Of a stretch of DNA of 64,000 nt, positions 36,031-45,205 are shown one piece after another. Each line of letters begins with the position of its first letter. Positions within the stretch are counted from its first letter, which is position 1. Source of the stretch: Allopusillimonas ginsengisoli (GTDB lineage: Bacteria; Pseudomonadota; Gammaproteobacteria; Burkholderiales; Burkholderiaceae_B); the NCBI GenBank assembly GCA_005239165.1, contig RAPG01000009.1, forward strand, positions 1 through 64,000, given 5' to 3'. A program made the translations under genes and the position numbers. Under the pieces are notes generated by a model. It was not told the origin of the DNA. It was given only the letters and a program-made list of their open reading frames with translations, and searched no databases.

Positions 36031-36213
36031 CAATTTGACCTGGCGGCCAATCTCGCTCATAAGCGAACCCAGTTCTACACGGCCTTCCGGTCTTATGGCG
36101 GACTCAAGAATGTAACGCATTTCTGCCTTGATACTGCGTCCATGTTGAGCGGTCCGAACACGGATGGCGCGATCTACCTCTTCAGGTACATTTCTTACGG
36201 TAACTGATCGCAT
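36031..36213 (-). pseudogene. FitA/VapB-like antitoxin, interrupted by IS605
   Basis: From the ATG at 36213 it reads MRSVTVRNVPEEVDRAIRVR then AAEMRYILESAIRPEG-like sequence, GSLMSEIGRQVKL. This is the ribbon-helix-helix N-terminus and linker of FitA-type (VapB) antitoxins, then it runs into the element's left end (TRCAASLGL). The missing C-terminus should carry the toxin-binding region, and no PIN-domain VapC/FitB toxin is left on the other side. Confidence 0.8.
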
Positions 36214-36230
36214 TCAAAACCTCCTTTTGC

Positions 36231-36725
36231 TTGAGATTAACATTGGAGTTTCTCCAACAACACGTGCCCTGCCTGCATGTCGGGGGCAAGAGCGCCCTAG
36301 CCATGCATGGTGTCAGGCACAACCTGGGCAGCCGCCATACGCTGGTGTTGTGGGGTAACGTCCGCCACACCCCGCCAACTTGGTTCACCGCACGCTTTCC
36401 GGCGCGCTACGTCTACGCCAGTCTTTTCGACTGGCCCGACAATACGCTGCCTGCCAAGAACGTGGGCACGCCGCCTGGCCAACCCGAAGGCTTGTGCGTA
36501 TCGGTCGCCGAGCGCGCCGTGCTGGAAATGCTGTACGACGCCGGTACCAGGCAAAGCCTGTAAGAAGCACGGAATCTCTTTGACGGCCTACGTTCGCCAC
36601 GCAAAAAGCTGCTCTGCCAGTTGCTAGCTTGCGGGATCAGCGTGCAGATCGTTAGCCTGCTGCTCACGGCTACGGGCACCTGTTATCGGGCTCCCCTGCA
36701 GCGGCCCGCTGGCGCGTATGTCTGA
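36231..36725 (+). pseudogene. AbiEi-like type IV antitoxin, truncated and nonsense-mutated
   Basis: The frame reads LTLEFLQQHVPCLHVGGKSA, AMHGVRHNLGSRHTLVLWGN, PPTWFTARFPARYVYASLFD, and SVAERAVLEMLYDAGTRQSL. It then meets TAA (36561-36563) where CAA (Gln) is expected, and continues in the same frame with EARNLFDGLRSPRKKLLCQL. This is the middle and C-terminal region of AbiEi-like proteins; the N-terminal winged-helix part is missing before 36231. No AbiEii toxin gene lies nearby. Confidence 0.75.
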
Positions 36726-36895
36726 ATACCCTCGCTGCAGCAGTTCGCGCAACCCGTCGGTGCGCAGGCAAGCTGCATACAAACGTAATTACTGATGATA
36801 AACACATACAACCAATCGTTTCAGTTTATTATGGTTTGTATTCAACAAAACCCATAATGAGAATGGCACATGACTAACACTAGGCCACCGCCGCC

Positions 36896-37861
36896 ATGAT
36901 GGTTACCCGGACTCAAACACTGCAAGATCCCTATGAGCAAGCCAAGTTTCAACATTGGCTGCCGATTGAAATAAATCAGATATCACCAGGTCACTATTCT
37001 GGCTATATACACATGCTTGAGCAAGACCAGCTATGTGTGTGCCGTGAGAACCAGAACCGCATCATCCATAAGCGCAGTGTTATTGATCCAGAATCCTGCA
37101 CCGTCTCCTTCTTTCGGAATAAACAATATTCAAATGGCTTTTCTGAATATGCGCCCGCCGACGGCTCGTTGTTTTTCCTGCCTGCGGGCGCCGAAGCCGA
37201 TATTCGTGTGGCAGCTAACGTCGAAACTGTGTATTTTCGTTTTAATCAGTCAGTACTCCTGAATAAAGCGAGGGCTATGGACCCGTCCCGCTGGGGCGCA
37301 TCACCAACCAATCTTTTATGTCTTGACCTTGATAACCTGCAATCGCTGGACAAATTTGTAGAACATATTTTTCAGCTGGTGCAGGACAATAGTCAGTCAG
37401 ACTCAGACGAAAACAACGAGGTGTTAGGCGATATTGTTCTGGAAGAAATATTGGCGACACTAAATTCGAGCCGACTCATTAGCTCAGAAAAAAACATCAA
37501 CCTGATCGCACGCCGTCGTGCAAAACACACTGTTAACCGGGTCGTAGATTACATAAAAGCCCAGCTTGAGCAACATGTCTGCCCCAGTATCAGCGCTATC
37601 TGTGCTGACCTGCAATTATCAGAACGTACATTGCAATACAGCTTTGGCGCGATACTGGATGTCTCTCCCTATGCCTACCTTCGCTGCATGAGGCTCAATG
37701 GCGTTAGAGCTGCGCTCATGCAAGCCGATAATAAAAACATCACCATTACCCGGGTGGCTAGTCATTGGCATTTTTTGCACATGGGCCGGTTCTCCAAAGA
37801 CTATCAGCAGATGTTCGCCGAACTGCCCTCGGCAACGCTTCGCCGGGCACTGGCAGCCTGA
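36896..37861 (+). CDS. AraC-family transcriptional regulator
   Basis: A 321-residue protein with an N-terminal sensing domain and a C-terminal AraC/XylS double HTH: SISAICADLQLSERTLQYSF, then SPYAYLRCMRLNGVRAALMQ and ITRVASHWHFLHMGRFSKDY. The HWHFxHxGRFxxDYxxxFxxxPSxTLRR end is typical of the EutR-like AraC group. It precedes the carbonic anhydrase and serine hydrolase genes and may control them. Effector unknown. Confidence 0.88.
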   Translation: MMVTRTQTLQDPYEQAKFQHWLPIEINQISPGHYSGYIHMLEQDQLCVCRENQNRIIHKRSVIDPESCTVSFFRNKQYSNGFSEYAPADGSLFFLPAGAEADIRVAANVETVYFRFNQSVLLNKARAMDPSRWGASPTNLLCLDLDNLQSLDKFVEHIFQLVQDNSQSDSDENNEVLGDIVLEEILATLNSSRLISSEKNINLIARRRAKHTVNRVVDYIKAQLEQHVCPSISAICADLQLSERTLQYSFGAILDVSPYAYLRCMRLNGVRAALMQADNKNITITRVASHWHFLHMGRFSKDYQQMFAELPSATLRRALAA

Positions 37862-38049
37862 TCAAACGCAAGTTATTGCGGAAATCGGATAGTGAAAATA
37901 GCCATTTGTACTTATTCTTTCCCTGTGTTGAGATCAAAAATATTTCTTACACATGTCCGCGCTCTGCCTTGAATGTATTTGCGTCCCGCGTCTGCCCCTC
38001 ATTCGAAGTCAAGTGCGGTTCAAATGATGTCAGAACAGAGAGACAAATC

Positions 38050-38799
38050 ATGTGCAAATTATGTATAAACAAAGCTGTTGCGAGCAACTTGCCCGAATCG
38101 AGCTCCAGGCGGGCTGCCATGGGCGCGATGGGCGCCCTGTCACTGCTTGGCCTGTCTGCAATGGCTGGGTGTGCTCATGCAAAACTACCACCCAAACCGG
38201 GTAACGTCCTCTCCCCAGATCAGGCGATGAAGCGCTTGATGGATGGAAACAAACGCTACATTTCCGGCAAGACCCAAAGTCGCAGCTTTGCCTCAACGCG
38301 TGAAGCGCTGGCGGGTGGGCAAAATCCCTATGCGTCTATTTTGAGCTGTGCTGATTCGCGCGTTAGCCCCGAATTATGTTTTGACGAAGAAAGGGGTGAC
38401 CTGTTCGTAACGCGTGTGGCAGGAAATTACGTCACCAATGACATTCTGGCAAGTCTGGAATATGGCGCCGCAGTTCTGAACTCGCCACTCATTATGGTGC
38501 TGGGGCATACCAGTTGCGGCGCAGTGGGTGCAACAGTCAGTGCACTTGAAAAGCAGGCCGAGTTTCCCGGCCATATCCAAAGCATCGTCACAGCTCTGAT
38601 GCCAGCCGTACGCGCCGCTGCGGCCCAGTCGCATGACGGTACGTTGGAGCATGCAGCTACAGTTCAAAATATCAAGCAGAACGTAAAGCGATTGCAAGAA
38701 GCAACACCTATATTGAGCAGAATGGCTCAAGAAGGAAAAATCAAGGTCATCGGGGGCCTCTATCACCTGGACACAGGCATGGTAGAGCTGGTCGCTTAA
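38050..38799 (+). CDS. exported beta-class carbonic anhydrase
   Basis: About 249 residues. CO2 hydration by a zinc enzyme is predicted from SILSCADSRVSPELCFD (first Zn Cys and the Asp-Arg dyad) and VLGHTSCGAVGA (Zn His and Cys). Before the domain is a twin-arginine-like leader ending in a lipobox (SSRRAAMGAMGALSLLGLSA, then MAGC), so the enzyme is probably an exported lipoprotein, less common for beta-CAs. The frame is open far upstream; the ATG at 38050 gives the leader. It lies between an AraC regulator and a lipoprotein-type serine hydrolase. Confidence 0.85.
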   Translation: MCKLCINKAVASNLPESSSRRAAMGAMGALSLLGLSAMAGCAHAKLPPKPGNVLSPDQAMKRLMDGNKRYISGKTQSRSFASTREALAGGQNPYASILSCADSRVSPELCFDEERGDLFVTRVAGNYVTNDILASLEYGAAVLNSPLIMVLGHTSCGAVGATVSALEKQAEFPGHIQSIVTALMPAVRAAAAQSHDGTLEHAATVQNIKQNVKRLQEATPILSRMAQEGKIKVIGGLYHLDTGMVELVA

Positions 38800-38874
38800 G
38801 AGGCTTAGCACGAACCCGGGGCCATAGGCGAATGGCCTGCGGGAACGGGTTGATAACTATAAGAAGAAGGCGGT

Positions 38875-40980
38875 ATGGCGATTCACACCCGCAGTGCACG
38901 ATACGAGAACCCCACGGTTTCGCCCATGCGACGCCGAATATTGCAGGCTGCACTGGCGGGCTCAGTGGGCGTTCCTCTGATCGGGTGTAATAGCTCCAAC
39001 GGTTCAGGTGATTCAGGCGAAGTAGATTACACATCTACCATTACGGACGCCCGCGCGGCAATCCTGGAGGCCATGAGCGAGTCTGATACCTCTTCCATTT
39101 CGGTGGCGCTGGGCGATGGCAATCGCATTATCTGGCAGGAAACATTCGGCGTGATTGATCGGGTCAGCAATTCGCCGGCCACCACTGATACTCTTTACAA
39201 CATTGGGTCGGTCAGTAAAGTGTTTGCGGCAACCGCCATCATGATTTTGGTTGATCGGGGACTGGTTGATCTTGACGCCCCCGTAACGGCTTACATACGC
39301 GATTTCCAGATGTTATCGCCTGCCTATAAAAAGATCACGGTGCGCATGCTGCTTAGCCACTCGTCCGGGTTTCCGGGATCAAACTATCAGAATATTTTTA
39401 CGTTTCAGCCTTTGTCAGGATACGCTCGCGACACGCAAACCTTGCTGGCCGGAATGCACTTGAAACATGAGCCGGGTGAACTGGCGGTGTATTGCAACGA
39501 TGGCTTTACCATGGCCGAACGCGTGGTGGAAGAAGTTGCCGGCAAAGCCTATGCACGCTTCGTCACTGACGAAATTCTGGTTCCATTGAAAATGATCCGC
39601 AGTCGATATCCGCTTGAGCATTATGCAGCAGGCAGTTTCGCCTACCCTTATTTAGACGGTATAAAACAGGGACAGGAGTTCGTGCAGGCACATGGCACGG
39701 GCGGGCTAAGCAGTACGCCAACTGAAATGATGCGCTTCGCCATGATGTTCATCCACGGCGGCGAGCTGGACGGACACCGCCTTCTTTCTCGCGCCGCTGT
39801 CGAACAAATGGGAAGTGACCAAACAGTCAACCTGCTTCTCAATCCGACACCTGTCTGGAAGTGGGGGCTGGGCTGGGACAGCGTCGAACAGCCAGGGCTG
39901 CTCGATGCAGGCTTTACCTGCTGGCAAAAGAACGGCGGCACTGCCTTTTACGGCAGTGAATTCTTCGTTATACCCAAAGAGGAATTGGCGGTAATGATTA
40001 CCGGCACCTCGTTAAGCTATGGGGCGGGTAAGCTAGCCGAACGTATATTGCTGAATGCCTTGCAAGATAAACATCGCATTTCAGCGCTGCCTGCTCTGTT
40101 GCCTTTGGCCCCGCCGCCAGCCGTAACCGCGAGTGATGTTGAACTGCGTGATTTGGAAGGCCATTACGCCAGCGTGCAAGGCGTTACTAAAATTATGCGC
40201 GGCGACGATCAGACGCTGTCTCTGTTTGCATGGCGCACCAGCGAGTGGAAGGTGGTGGCAAGCGGCTTGCAATTGCGCAGTGATGGATGGTTTGCAGCCA
40301 ACAATTCAGCACGTTCTTATCGCCTGAGCGACATCGGTGGTAATCGCTTTGTGACCGTGCGCACGATAAGTGGCTACGGCCATTATATGTCTGCAATTCC
40401 TTATGCTGAGCGCGTGCAAAAAGCATCACCCATTTCACCCGCCTGGCGATCTCGTCTGGGAAGTAGCTGGGTGCTGGTCAACGAAGACGAGTCCTCGGTA
40501 ATGCTGGCTCTGGACAGCCCTTTGCTTACGCTGGAAGAAATTCCCGAGTTGCCTGGGTATGTTCATATCGATGGGCAACAGCTGCTGTTACCCGACGACG
40601 ATATGCGCACCCGCAATTTTCTGAAAATCCCGGTCAATTTTGGGCGCGATCTCAACGAGTTGATCGTCCAGCGCCAGGATGATGGTGAGTGGTTATTGTT
40701 CGGCGGCCATCGCTATCGGCCCGTGAGTTCGATTCAGTCGATCAGTGTTGGCACCCATGCTGTCCAACTGGACGCAAACGGAAATACGCAATGCGTGCAT
40801 TTGACCGCTGCCGGCGCATTACAAATGGCCAATTTAAGGGCGTGGCGCTTGTACGACGCTGATTGGAACTCTGTCACCGCAGGCGAAGGCAACGGCAATG
40901 CCGTTTTGTCACCTGATGAGTCCTATTATTTGATGCTCTTTGGTGAACCCAATAGCCACACGATGGTGACACTGGCATAG
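38875..40980 (+). CDS. lipoprotein-like serine hydrolase (beta-lactamase fold)
   Basis: A 701-residue class C beta-lactamase/D-aminopeptidase-fold hydrolase. It has an RRR leader with lipobox (MRRRILQAALAGSVGVPLIG then C), the catalytic Ser-x-x-Lys at about residues 112-115 (GSVSKVF), the Tyr-x-Asn in AVYCNDGFT, and LLSHSSGFPG. A C-terminal region of about 280 residues without recognised similarity follows the catalytic domain. Such proteins cleave peptides or esters in the periplasm; substrate unknown. It follows the carbonic anhydrase by 75 bp and may share its transcript. Confidence 0.82.
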   Translation: MAIHTRSARYENPTVSPMRRRILQAALAGSVGVPLIGCNSSNGSGDSGEVDYTSTITDARAAILEAMSESDTSSISVALGDGNRIIWQETFGVIDRVSNSPATTDTLYNIGSVSKVFAATAIMILVDRGLVDLDAPVTAYIRDFQMLSPAYKKITVRMLLSHSSGFPGSNYQNIFTFQPLSGYARDTQTLLAGMHLKHEPGELAVYCNDGFTMAERVVEEVAGKAYARFVTDEILVPLKMIRSRYPLEHYAAGSFAYPYLDGIKQGQEFVQAHGTGGLSSTPTEMMRFAMMFIHGGELDGHRLLSRAAVEQMGSDQTVNLLLNPTPVWKWGLGWDSVEQPGLLDAGFTCWQKNGGTAFYGSEFFVIPKEELAVMITGTSLSYGAGKLAERILLNALQDKHRISALPALLPLAPPPAVTASDVELRDLEGHYASVQGVTKIMRGDDQTLSLFAWRTSEWKVVASGLQLRSDGWFAANNSARSYRLSDIGGNRFVTVRTISGYGHYMSAIPYAERVQKASPISPAWRSRLGSSWVLVNEDESSVMLALDSPLLTLEEIPELPGYVHIDGQQLLLPDDDMRTRNFLKIPVNFGRDLNELIVQRQDDGEWLLFGGHRYRPVSSIQSISVGTHAVQLDANGNTQCVHLTAAGALQMANLRAWRLYDADWNSVTAGEGNGNAVLSPDESYYLMLFGEPNSHTMVTLA

Positions 40981-40999
40981 CGACGCCTGCTATGACTGG

Positions 41000-42400
41000 T
41001 TAGTTGCTGATCATATCTTTTACTTGCGCTGCAATCGTCAGCATGCTGGTCAGTTGACACACATCAGTCACCACATCAAAGCCTTGCAGAAAAGCCAGGC
41101 TTTCTTCCACGCGCGCCGACTCCAGTCCTCCCAAGGGAACCAGTCGCCGGTATTTGGCGTCGATGTCATCCCAGCTTACGCCGCGCGGGCCTGATCCGCG
41201 TGGCGCTATGCAGGTGCTGGTAAATTCCCTGCCGTCCTTTAGCACAATGGTGACACTGCCGCCGTGACGATGCGGGAACCTGTCGGGCAAAGGGGCAGGC
41301 GACGGATCGAACACCACTTTATCCTGGAGCCGGCCAATTACCGGGTCGGTCATTTTTTCCACCGTCAGGGCGTCCCAGCCGAACTCGCCATCAACTATTG
41401 AGGCCGCCACAAAATACACCAGGCTGTGCGCAGCATCGACCAGGTTGCGCGGATGTGGCTCACCCTTAAAGTTTGTGAACTGCACCGCTGCAGAGATGGT
41501 GACGCGCTCAATGTCGTCGGGGCTGACCTTGCCCGCACGGGCCGCTTCCGCAGCCGCTTCGGCAGTGGCATGGAAGGGGTGGGCGCCAGGCATGAGCTTG
41601 ATTGCCATATCGGTGACGATGTCCCAATCTTTGCCCAGACCCAACGTAATGTCTTCAATAGCCTGGCCGTTCATGGCGCTGAGGAAACCCCGTGGCGTTT
41701 CAAGAATGCTCAACTCAGCCTTAAAGCCGCGTTGGGCCGCCATCGCCGCCTGCACGCCTGTCATGGCTGCGTTGCCCGCATGGTACTCACGCGCGCAGCT
41801 GGTGTCGGCGGCCACAGCCATGCCGCCAATGGAGGTAGCGGCAAGCGCAATGGCGTGGGCCATGCGGTCCGCGTCCAGATCAAGCAGGCGGCCGGCGGCG
41901 ATCACCGAGCCAAACACCGTCGACACTGATCCATGGAAACCGCGCTTCATGCGGCCAGGGGTAAGCGACTCATCGATGCGTCCGGCCACTTCGTAACCCA
42001 GCACCATGGCGGCCAGAAGGTCGCGGCCCGAGCTGTGGGTGTGTTCGCCGAGCGCGACTGCCGTAGTCGAAATAATGGTGCCAATATGGGCGATGCTGCG
42101 CAGGTCGCTGTCGTCGGATGCAGCGGCATCGCTGGCGACGGCGTTTACCCTTGCCGCTCTGGTTAACGGCAGGCGGGCATTTTGAAACCACACAGAAGCC
42201 TGCCCGGCGCCCCCCTCGTCCACCTCCAGAGACCGCAGGATGCGGGCCGAATCTATATTTTGACCCGCGGCCGCGCTGGCTATGGTACTGGCCAGACTCA
42301 TTTTGGCGCGCTCCATGGCCAACTGGGAAATGCCGTCAGCAGGCATGCCCACAACGAATTCGGCCAGAGTTTGAGCTAGCGTCGTCATAGTATGGCTCAC
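41000..42400 (-). CDS. MmgE/PrpD-family protein (1)
   Basis: A 466-residue member of the MmgE/PrpD family (2-methylcitrate dehydratase, cis-aconitate decarboxylase and iminodisuccinate epimerase relatives). Family-like segments: MVLGYEVAGRIDESLTPGRM, RGFHGSVSTVFGSVIAAGR, CAREYHAGNAAMTGVQAAM, LMPGAHPFHATAEAA. The N-terminus could be the GTG at 42400, overlapping the permease stop (TGA), or the ATG at 42388. Last gene of the ABC-transporter operon; a second paralogue lies at 46685. Activity is likely on a dicarboxylic or tricarboxylic acid but cannot be named. Confidence 0.85.
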   Translation of the reverse strand: MSHTMTTLAQTLAEFVVGMPADGISQLAMERAKMSLASTIASAAAGQNIDSARILRSLEVDEGGAGQASVWFQNARLPLTRAARVNAVASDAAASDDSDLRSIAHIGTIISTTAVALGEHTHSSGRDLLAAMVLGYEVAGRIDESLTPGRMKRGFHGSVSTVFGSVIAAGRLLDLDADRMAHAIALAATSIGGMAVAADTSCAREYHAGNAAMTGVQAAMAAQRGFKAELSILETPRGFLSAMNGQAIEDITLGLGKDWDIVTDMAIKLMPGAHPFHATAEAAAEAARAGKVSPDDIERVTISAAVQFTNFKGEPHPRNLVDAAHSLVYFVAASIVDGEFGWDALTVEKMTDPVIGRLQDKVVFDPSPAPLPDRFPHRHGGSVTIVLKDGREFTSTCIAPRGSGPRGVSWDDIDAKYRRLVPLGGLESARVEESLAFLQGFDVVTDVCQLTSMLTIAAQVKDMISN

Positions 42401-43275
42401 GTCTGCATGCCCCAGCGCCCAATGGTGTGCCGTTCCACCACCCTGAAAATCAGGTTTTCAACCAACAGGCCGAACAGGATAACGGTAAGCAACCCGGCGA
42501 ATACATTGGGTATGTCCAGCATGTTCTTGTTCTGGAATATATACCAGCCCAGGCCACCTGAGCCAGAGCTGGACCCGAATACGAGTTCAGCGGCGATCAA
42601 CGTACGCCACGCGAATGCCCACCCTATTTTCATGCCGGTAAGTATGCTGGGAAAGGCACCAGGTATCAAAATCTTCAACACGTACTGTAAGCCCGACAAG
42701 CCATAATTGCGGCCTACCATGCGCCAAGTCAGGCTGACCGATCGAAACCCGGCGTGCGTGTTCAGAGCGACGGCCCATAATACGGCGTGGATAAGCACGA
42801 AGATTATGCTGGCATTGCCCAGCCCAAACCAGATCATGGACAGCGGCAGCAAAGCGATTGAAGGCAAAGGGTTGAACATGGATGTCAGTGTTTCAAGCAA
42901 GTCTGCACCCACTCGCGTCGCACTGGCAAAGGCTGTGAACAGGGCGGCGATAAGCAGCCCGGCCGCATAGCCTTGCAGCAGAAGCGAAATAGACGACCAC
43001 GTCGCCAACAGCAGCGTACCTGATGCGATACCGGCAAAGAATGCCTTGATGGTCGCCATAAAGGTAGGGAAAAGCAAAGGATTTCCTGACCAGCGGGCAT
43101 AAACCTCCCAGACTATGGCCAGCAGGATCAGCATAATGCTCTTGCGGAAGGTGCCGTTATCCAGCAGGCGTTCCCATAAGCCCAATGGCTTCTCGACGAT
43201 GCCAAAACCCTTGTCCTCGACGGTGTTGACGATTTCTTCGCGGTAAACGGTTGAGTTGGTAAGTGCTTCAGACAT
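42397..43275 (-). CDS. ABC transporter permease, NitT/TauT type
   Basis: About 292 residues with six predicted membrane segments of the SsuC/TauC-like BPD_transp_1 family. The cytoplasmic EAA loop is seen as AGFRSVSLTWRMVGRNYGLS and ILIPGAFPSILTGMKIGWAF. Start ATG at 43275 (MSEALTNSTVYREE), overlapping the ATPase stop by 8 bases. Part of the importer with 43268 and 44130. Ligand unknown. Confidence 0.9.
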   Translation of the reverse strand: MSEALTNSTVYREEIVNTVEDKGFGIVEKPLGLWERLLDNGTFRKSIMLILLAIVWEVYARWSGNPLLFPTFMATIKAFFAGIASGTLLLATWSSISLLLQGYAAGLLIAALFTAFASATRVGADLLETLTSMFNPLPSIALLPLSMIWFGLGNASIIFVLIHAVLWAVALNTHAGFRSVSLTWRMVGRNYGLSGLQYVLKILIPGAFPSILTGMKIGWAFAWRTLIAAELVFGSSSGSGGLGWYIFQNKNMLDIPNVFAGLLTVILFGLLVENLIFRVVERHTIGRWGMQT

Positions 43276-44056
43276 GAGCCATTCTCCCTTGCGTTGCGCT
43301 CTCTTGAAAAAGCAGCTCTTCAATGCGCTGGGTTAACAGCTTGCCGTCAGGCCCTGTTGCATCAATACCATCGCTATTTAATTCTGCCCGAACCTGGCCA
43401 GGATGCGGGCTAAGCAGCAAAATGCGGCTGCCTATGCGTACCGCCTCAGGTATAGAGTGTGTGACAAACAGCACGGTAAAACGGGTGTCTTCCCATAGCT
43501 GCAGAAGCTCTTCCTGCATTTTTGCGCGCGTCAGTGCATCGAGCGCTGCGAAAGGTTCATCCATAAGCAGGATGTCCGGCTCCATGGCCATGCCACGCGC
43601 AATGGCCACGCGCTGCTTCATCCCGCCAGAAAGCGTATGCGGCAGGCTGTCGGCAAAGTCTGAAAGGTTGACCTTGGCGATGTAGTGCATGGCCTTTTCT
43701 TCTGCCGCCTTGCGCTCCAGGCGGCCGCTGGCCGTCAGGGCAAACACGACGTTTTCTTTTACGGTCTTCCAGGGCAATAATTGATCAAACTCTTGAAATA
43801 CCATCACCCTGTCCGGTCCGGGTTTGACGATTTCCTGGCCGTTCAGCTTGATATGGCCTTCGACGGTTGGCAGGTAGCCGCCCACTGCCTTCAATAACGT
43901 AGACTTGCCGCAACCCGATGGGCCGACAATAACAAACCGGTCAGAGCGGAAAACATCGAAGCTGACGCGGTATGTAGCTGTAATCAAGTGGTCCTTTGTG
44001 CGATAACGCAGAGTGACACCCTGTACCGACAGCAATGGTGTTGCGGTTTGAACCAT
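43268..44056 (-). CDS. ABC transporter ATP-binding protein, NitT/TauT type
   Basis: About 262 residues. Walker A GPSGCGKSTLLKAVGG, Q-loop VFQEFDQLLPWKTV, signature LSGGMKQRVAIARGMAMEPD, Walker B ILLMDEPFAALD and H-loop FVTHSIPEAV are all present. An in-frame start 52 codons upstream exists, but MVQTATPLLSVQGVTLRY (44056) is the normal N-terminus. It energises the permease at 42397. Confidence 0.92.
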   Translation of the reverse strand: MVQTATPLLSVQGVTLRYRTKDHLITATYRVSFDVFRSDRFVIVGPSGCGKSTLLKAVGGYLPTVEGHIKLNGQEIVKPGPDRVMVFQEFDQLLPWKTVKENVVFALTASGRLERKAAEEKAMHYIAKVNLSDFADSLPHTLSGGMKQRVAIARGMAMEPDILLMDEPFAALDALTRAKMQEELLQLWEDTRFTVLFVTHSIPEAVRIGSRILLLSPHPGQVRAELNSDGIDATGPDGKLLTQRIEELLFQESATQGRMAHV

Positions 44057-44129
44057 GAAATTCGGTCTCCAGACATTCTTTTCAGGCAAGCTGCAGCCGG
44101 CGACAACCGGATGCGGCTTGCTCTGACGA

Positions 44130-45131
44130 TCAGTTTCCTGTGGAAACGGCGGGACCAGGAAAGAACAGTTCTTCCAGACTCTCAGGACGATGCTTAATCG
44201 AACCGATGTCATTCATGAACTTGCCGTACTTCAGAACGTTTTCGGGCTTGGCCGTGTACTTGATCGATGGGTTGTTCAATATCTTGACCATTTGGTCGAC
44301 AGCACCGCTGCCGCCCATTGAGGCGATCAGCACTTTGGCAGCACCTTCTTTGTCGGCCTTGATCATGGCCTGTGCCTCTTCCAATGCGGCCACGAAAGCG
44401 GCATAGACCTTGGGGTTCTGGTCATGAAACTTGGTGGTGGTCGATACCATGGTGAAGGTTGTCGAACTGCCCATGACGTCGTCTGTATTCTGAATGGTGC
44501 GAATGCCTTTTGTCTGCTGTTCGCGCTCTGCCAGCGGCGACGATGCATAATGCGCAACAATGCTGCCGCCCCCCGATAACAGCGCGGCTGCGGCATCGCC
44601 ATGCTTCATGCTGACGGTATAAGGATCAAACCGAAATGCCTGGTCTTTGCCATATTTTTTGACCGCATACATCTGCATGACAATGGACGGAATCGATGAC
44701 TTGACCGACGTTACAGCAATCTTGTCGCCATCCTTGAGGTCGTCTATGGATTTCAGGTGCTCTGCGTTGGTATTCAGATACATGGGCATGGAACTAATGG
44801 CCGCCACACCTTTGACATCAGCGGTTCCCTTGGTGCGATCCCACAAGAGCAAGAATGACGGTGGACCTGCTGAAATAAAGTCAGCCGAGCCCGACAGCAA
44901 GGCGTCGATCATGACTGAAGGGCCACCGATATTGGACCAGTTTATAGTGACTTTCTGACCCGCCTTCTCGGCATGTTTTTCGATGAGCTTGTGCTCCTTC
45001 ATCATATGAAGGGGTAGAAACCCGAAACCACCCGCTCCTAACGGAATGTTCAGCTTACTTACTTCCGCGTGCGTACCCAGGGGCATCAGCCCTGCGGCGG
45101 CGATTAAAACCATGCTCAGATGCTTCTTCAT
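44130..45131 (-). CDS. ABC transporter substrate-binding protein, NitT/TauT type
   Basis: A 333-residue periplasmic binding protein with a signal peptide (MKKHLSMVLIAAAGLMPLGT, cleavage near HAE) and a TauA/SsuA-like fold: LNIPLGAGGFGFLPLHMMKE, NWSNIGGPSVMIDALLSGSA, DFISAGPPSFLLLWDRT. It is the first gene of the importer. The ligand may be the compound processed by the MmgE/PrpD proteins; not determined. Confidence 0.88.
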   Translation of the reverse strand: MKKHLSMVLIAAAGLMPLGTHAEVSKLNIPLGAGGFGFLPLHMMKEHKLIEKHAEKAGQKVTINWSNIGGPSVMIDALLSGSADFISAGPPSFLLLWDRTKGTADVKGVAAISSMPMYLNTNAEHLKSIDDLKDGDKIAVTSVKSSIPSIVMQMYAVKKYGKDQAFRFDPYTVSMKHGDAAAALLSGGGSIVAHYASSPLAEREQQTKGIRTIQNTDDVMGSSTTFTMVSTTTKFHDQNPKVYAAFVAALEEAQAMIKADKEGAAKVLIASMGGSGAVDQMVKILNNPSIKYTAKPENVLKYGKFMNDIGSIKHRPESLEELFFPGPAVSTGN

Positions 45132-45205
45132 TGCCTTCTCCTTTGGTTGTGGTACTGCGCCTCCTGGACTATGTTCCGGCCACGTTTCTGCTGACCGATA
45201 AAGTG

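Larger units (their letters stand above)
34943..36033. mobile_element. IS200/IS605-type element with divergent tnpA and tnpB
   Basis: About 1.1 kb. tnpB (minus) and tnpA (plus) are divergent, 23 bp apart, as in IS605. The end beyond tnpB has the hairpin CCCCTC-N8-GAGGGG (34953-34972) typical of the right end. The end beyond tnpA contains GGCCTAAAGGCC (about 35999-36009) and ends beside TTGAC on the minus strand (36029-36033 on plus: GTCAA), a plausible target/TAM. The element interrupts a FitA-like antitoxin gene on its right; on its left is the IS5 relic, so a deletion accompanied or followed insertion. Exact ends are inferred. Confidence 0.65.
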
